Positions 6,502 through 8,729 of a stretch of 8,729 nt of DNA are shown here, in pieces. The notes under the pieces were generated by a model. That model made no database searches. It was given only the letters and a program-made list of their open reading frames with translations, and was not told where the DNA came from. The stretch comes from Muribaculaceae bacterium (GTDB taxonomy: Bacteria; Bacteroidota; Bacteroidia; Bacteroidales; Muribaculaceae), in assembly GCA_029059965.1 (NCBI GenBank), contig JAIDUY010000529.1, forward strand, positions 1 through 8,729, in the 5' to 3' direction. A program made the position numbers and the translations under genes. Every line of letters starts with the position of its first letter. Position 1 is the first letter of the stretch.

Positions 6502-6582
6502 AACACCCCCCGCATCAGTATGATGAACACCCATCAGTTAATGACCAAATGTGTATGCCTAATGCGCTAAACACCCCCATCA
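6502..6582 (+). repeat. Three iterated AACACC(C)n...CATCA repeats before the helix-turn-helix gene
   Basis: Related units lie at 6502-6519 (aacaccccccgcatcagt), 6526-6538 (aacacccatcagt) and 6570-6582 (aacacccccatca). They differ in the length of the C run, and the spacing is uneven (24 and 44 bases). Iterated sites next to a small DNA-binding protein gene suggest an operator or excisionase/replication binding array. The third copy falls inside the longest reading frame of that gene, which favours a start after the repeats. Confidence 0.45.
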
Positions 6583-6986
6583 CCACTAATCCATCCAAAG
6601 TAATGAACATGCAGGAACTTATGACTATGCCCTTCATACAGGCTCTTAGCCTCATTGTGAAGGGTGCGGTTGAGGAATACCTCACCGAGAACGGACTGCT
6701 CGCGGCAATCGCCAACGCAGCCCGCAAGGACAGGCAGAATGAATGCGAATCGCTCGACACCAAAGGGGCGTTGGAATTTCTCAACGCCAACGGCTACCCC
6801 ATATCCAAAGGGCAGCTCTACAAGGAAACGAGCAACGGAACTATCCCATTCCAGAAATTCGGATCCAAACTGCATTTCCGCAAATCCGAACTGCAACAGT
6901 GGGCGGAAAACCGACTGATTGACGGCAACGCAATCGGGGTTCTCACTCCGGCTGAAACATCAACGAGGAAAGGAGGTCGCCGATGA
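6549..6986 (+). CDS. Helix-turn-helix (MerR/excisionase-type, HTH_17-like) DNA-binding protein
   Basis: The longest form has 145 residues. The C-terminal half (about 69-121) is an excisionase-type winged helix-turn-helix: SLDTKGALEFLNANGY, then ISKGQLYKETSNGTIPFQKF, then GSKLHFRKSELQQWAEN, i.e. helix, recognition helix, wing with a basic strand, and closing helix. The N-terminal half (about 19-66) is predicted helical and may dimerise; I do not recognise it. The tail is basic (TRKGGRR). The start is uncertain: ATG 6549, 6555 and 6603 are in frame. ATG 6603 (MNMQELMTMPF) gives 127 residues and leaves the upstream iterated repeats noncoding, so it is a serious alternative. The stop overlaps the next start as ATGA, so the two proteins are probably made together. 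Expected roles are recombination directionality (excision) or control of the element; the sequence does not separate these. Confidence 0.85.
   Translation: MCMPNALNTPITTNPSKVMNMQELMTMPFIQALSLIVKGAVEEYLTENGLLAAIANAARKDRQNECESLDTKGALEFLNANGYPISKGQLYKETSNGTIPFQKFGSKLHFRKSELQQWAENRLIDGNAIGVLTPAETSTRKGGRR
6969..6982 (+). promoter_or_regulatory. Strong Shine-Dalgarno for the DUF3987 gene
   Basis: AAAGGAGGT at 6969-6977, ending 5 bases before the ATG at 6983, is a near-perfect anti-16S match, uncommon in Bacteroidota. It lies within the end of the preceding gene, where it also encodes part of the basic tail RKGG. With the ATGA overlap it supports start 6983 and translational coupling. Confidence 0.7.
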
Positions 6987-8326
6987 AAAAGGAAACCACC
7001 GAAAAGAAAAAGAGCGTCGGCAACAACTTTCCGGTTGATGTGCTGCCCGACAAACTCCGCAAGATAATCAACGAGGCTCATGCCACTCTTGGCTTTCCGA
7101 AAGATTACCTCGCAGGGGCTATGCTCACGGCAATGGCATCGGCAGTCGGAAACACCCACGCGGTGGAACACATGGACGGATGGAAAGAGTATGTTATTCT
7201 TTTCGTTGCCCTTGTCGGCTCGCCCGGCTCAAACAAGAGCCACCCTCTGAGCTTCGCAATGCAGCCTCTGATTGACTTCGACGCGGAGCAGGCGGCACTC
7301 CATACCGAGGCGTTGAAACGCTACAATGCGGCTATGGAACTACCACCGAAAGAAAGGGCAGCCAACGGTTATGACCTCAATCCGGCAGAGCCAATCCGAA
7401 AGCGGTTCACCATGCAGGACGTGACACCCGAAGCCGTCCACCGCATTCTCTCGGAGAATCCTCGCGGCCTGTGCCTCGTTTCCGATGAGCTTGCCGGATG
7501 GTTCAAGAATTTCAACCGATACAACAACGGTTCGGAATCGGAGTTCTGGATGTCGGTGTTCAACCACAAGGTAGCCATGTCCGACCGCAAGAGCAGTCAG
7601 AGCGGCGTGTTCATCAAGAACCCTTTTCTCTGCGTCATCGGTACTATCCAACCGAAAGTGCTTGGCGAACTTGCCGGAAACAACCGCAACGCCAACGGCT
7701 TCATGGAGCGCATACTCTACGTTATGCCGTCCGACCAGAAAAAGGTGAAATGGAACCGCGACCGCAAGGCTCCCTCTTTCGACATCGCCGCCGAATGGAG
7801 GTCTATCCTCGGCAGACTGATTGACATCGCCCCTAAGACTACGGAGCATGGCGAGATTGAGCCAGAGATTGTGCCTTTCATGCCGGAAGCACTCGACTGT
7901 CTTTTCTCCTGGCAGAACGAGGTCACAGAGAGGTGCAACACTGACGGTAGTGACACGCTGACTTCCATCGCAAGCAAATTGGAGATCTACGCCGTCCGCT
8001 TTTGTCTTTTGTTGGCTCTCGCTGATTGGGCGTGCAGCGGCAAAAAGAAAAAGGTCGTCGAGGTTGCCACCGTTGAGAGAGCAATCCGGCTGACGGAATA
8101 TTTCCGGGTGACAGCAGCCGGGGTGCAGGGTATCGTCAGCGAGGATTCTCTGACCGAGATTCAGGCCGCGGTGTTGTCCGATTTGCCGGACACGTTCACC
8201 ACCGCCGAGGGCGTGGCGATCGCCGCCAAAAACGGAATGAAGGAACGCACCTTCAAGAAATTTTTGAGCGACCGCCGAGGTGTATTCTTTACCCGTGACA
8301 ATCACGGGATCTATTCCAAAATCTGA
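6983..8326 (+). CDS. DUF3987 P-loop ATPase (primase/helicase-associated) of the mobile element
   Basis: The 447-residue protein matches the DUF3987 type common in Bacteroidota integrative elements. After a basic N-terminus (MKKETTEKKK) comes PVDVLPDKLRKIINEA and a hydrophobic strand leading into the P-loop GSPGSNKSH (79-87, with K85-S86). The Walker B-like strand is LCLVSDE (163-169, D168/E169). A segment at about 200-245 (MSDRKSSQSG to NANGFMERILYVMP) contains conserved polar residues and an arginine that could sense ATP. The last about 60 residues (SLTEIQAAVL to HGIYSKI) look like a winged helix. The family's biochemistry is poorly defined; it is thought to act in element DNA replication alongside primase. 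Longer relatives carry a primase-type N-terminal domain, which is absent here. In NBU-type elements a primase-like gene at this position affects excision, so a similar role is plausible but inferred. It ends in tandem stops (TGA TAA), followed by the hairpin at 8331. Confidence 0.88.
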   Translation: MKKETTEKKKSVGNNFPVDVLPDKLRKIINEAHATLGFPKDYLAGAMLTAMASAVGNTHAVEHMDGWKEYVILFVALVGSPGSNKSHPLSFAMQPLIDFDAEQAALHTEALKRYNAAMELPPKERAANGYDLNPAEPIRKRFTMQDVTPEAVHRILSENPRGLCLVSDELAGWFKNFNRYNNGSESEFWMSVFNHKVAMSDRKSSQSGVFIKNPFLCVIGTIQPKVLGELAGNNRNANGFMERILYVMPSDQKKVKWNRDRKAPSFDIAAEWRSILGRLIDIAPKTTEHGEIEPEIVPFMPEALDCLFSWQNEVTERCNTDGSDTLTSIASKLEIYAVRFCLLLALADWACSGKKKKVVEVATVERAIRLTEYFRVTAAGVQGIVSEDSLTEIQAAVLSDLPDTFTTAEGVAIAAKNGMKERTFKKFLSDRRGVFFTRDNHGIYSKI

Positions 8327-8330
8327 TAAG

Positions 8331-8415
8331 TACCCCTATGCACTTCTTGCACTTTTGCATTTTCTCCCCGCTGGGCGATTGTGCAAAAATGCAAGAAATG
8401 CAAGGGGGTATTTTT
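8331..8415 (+). terminator. Very long TGCA-rich hairpin (30-nt arms) with T tract after the DUF3987 gene
   Basis: Arm 8331-8360 and arm 8381-8410 are complementary at 25 of 30 positions; two of the remaining five are G-T pairs. A 20-nt loop separates them and ttttt follows at 8411-8415. It begins right after the stop codons, so it can end the operon. Each arm also carries three evenly placed TGCA motifs (tgcacttct, tgcactttt, tgca units of about 9 bp), unlike an ordinary terminator. This suggests an additional role as an iteron-like replication or transfer site. Confidence 0.65.
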
Positions 8416-8470
8416 CTCACGTCAAAAATTTGAATGTCCCGTGAAACATTGTTTTTTCATTGCCGTACCC

Positions 8471-8670
8471 GCTATAATCAGTATAGCCAGTACACCACTG
8501 CGCCACCTCTATGGAGGTGCAGTTCCATCCGTGCTGCGGCGGCACGGAAATTACGCCATCCGGAAATTCCTTAGCTCATTAGGGAATTTTCCGAGCCGCA
8601 TACCGTTCCGTTACGCTGAAAATATCCCTACTGAGCCCAAGGGGGCAACCCCTTGGAGAACCCCGGAACG
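8471..8670. other. Cluster of five hairpins, candidate oriT/replication origin
   Basis: Successive stems are: gctata/tatagc (8471-8487); cacctc/gaggtg (8504-8519); tccgtgc/gcacgga (8528-8548); a 13-bp stem with one bulged T and loop gctcat (8561-8593); and ccaagggg-gcaa-ccccttgg (8637-8656, perfect 8 bp). The last is itself enclosed by cgttccg (8604-8610) and cggaacg (8664-8670). No convincing coding frame covers the region. Position after a DUF3987 gene in a mobilizable element, and dense inverted repeats, fit an origin of transfer before a mobilization gene. The nick site is not identified. Confidence 0.45.
8637..8656. repeat. Perfect 8-bp inverted repeat ccaagggg / ccccttgg with gcaa loop
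   Basis: This is the most symmetric hairpin of the right-hand cluster. It is GC-rich and followed by gagaacccc. Hairpins of this kind next to a nick site are typical relaxase recognition structures, so it is the first place to look for oriT. The remaining bases to 8729 show only a small cttc-taat-gaag stem and an ATG at 8725 that may open the next gene. Confidence 0.5.
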
Positions 8671-8729
8671 ACTTCTAATGAAGCCGTGCGCTCCGATTGT
8701 TCCACAACATAACCACGCTTGCCCATGAG

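Larger units (their letters stand above)
4229..8729 (+). mobile_element. Integrated mobilizable element (IME, NBU-like), left end and first genes; right end outside window
   Basis: The left boundary is placed at about 4229. There the coding sequence of a GC-rich outer-membrane barrel gene ends mid-domain and base composition switches to AT-rich. The visible order is integrase, noncoding region, helix-turn-helix protein, DUF3987 ATPase, hairpin cluster. It resembles mobilizable elements of Bacteroides such as the NBU family, where an integrase, small DNA-binding excision proteins and a primase-like protein precede oriT and a mobilization gene. That match rests on gene types, not on alignment. 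The relaxase, cargo and right attachment site would lie beyond 8729. Confidence 0.75.

Noticed and set aside
7340..8305. Leftward open frame (321 codons) opposite the DUF3987 gene
   Set aside because: Antisense shadow of a gene with P-loop and Walker B motifs; no recognisable domain of its own.
8381..8728. Rightward open frame after the DUF3987 gene
   Set aside because: It begins inside the right arm of the 30-nt hairpin and runs through all the inverted repeats. The translation shows no family and the base pattern is that of structured noncoding DNA.
8725..8729. ATG at the right edge as the start of a mobilization gene
   Set aside because: Only five bases are visible; position is suggestive but nothing can be read.
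5702..8729. CRISPR array, tRNA attachment gene, retron or toxin-antitoxin pair
   Set aside because: Repeats are few, unevenly spaced and not of CRISPR form. No tRNA cloverleaf, reverse transcriptase or small paired toxin/antitoxin genes are seen.

Overview
The window comes from the phylum Bacteroidota, most likely a gut Bacteroidales. The signs are a SusC/TonB-receptor-like outer-membrane barrel with the family's usual C-terminus, a Bacteroidota-style type I-like glutamine synthetase, and several promoters matching the Bacteroides consensus (TTTG, 19-21 nt, TAnnTTTG) instead of -35/-10 boxes. Genus cannot be fixed from sequence alone. The host genes are visibly GC-rich.

Left part (1-4229), resident chromosome. 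It holds the 3' part of a dipeptide epimerase of the enolase superfamily, then a complete glutamine synthetase, both on the + strand. A strong bidirectional terminator hairpin follows. Converging on it from the right is the C-terminal two thirds or more of an outer-membrane beta-barrel protein on the - strand. That gene has lost its signal peptide, N-terminal domain and nearly all of its plug.

Right part (about 4229 to the window end), an integrated mobile element of integrative/mobilizable (NBU-like) type. The barrel gene stops abruptly at about 4229, where the DNA becomes AT-rich. The element then runs rightward: end repeats, a tyrosine recombinase, an 850-base noncoding stretch, a small MerR/excisionase-type helix-turn-helix protein, a DUF3987 P-loop ATPase coupled to it by an ATGA overlap, and a hairpin-dense noncoding stretch that looks like an origin of transfer or replication. 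The element runs off the right edge, so mobilization genes and the far end are not seen.

How it fits together: the recombinase and helix-turn-helix protein would handle integration and excision. The DUF3987 protein resembles replication/primase-helicase partners of such elements, and the hairpins after it would serve transfer or replication. The least explained part is 5702-6548. It holds two well-formed Bacteroides-type promoters, each followed about 80-100 nt later by a terminator-like structure (candidate small RNAs). It also holds a 17-nt imperfect inverted repeat closing a 144-nt domain and iterated C-rich repeats before the helix-turn-helix gene. I see no defence system or other clearly new protein system here; the novelty is mainly in the noncoding DNA of the element.
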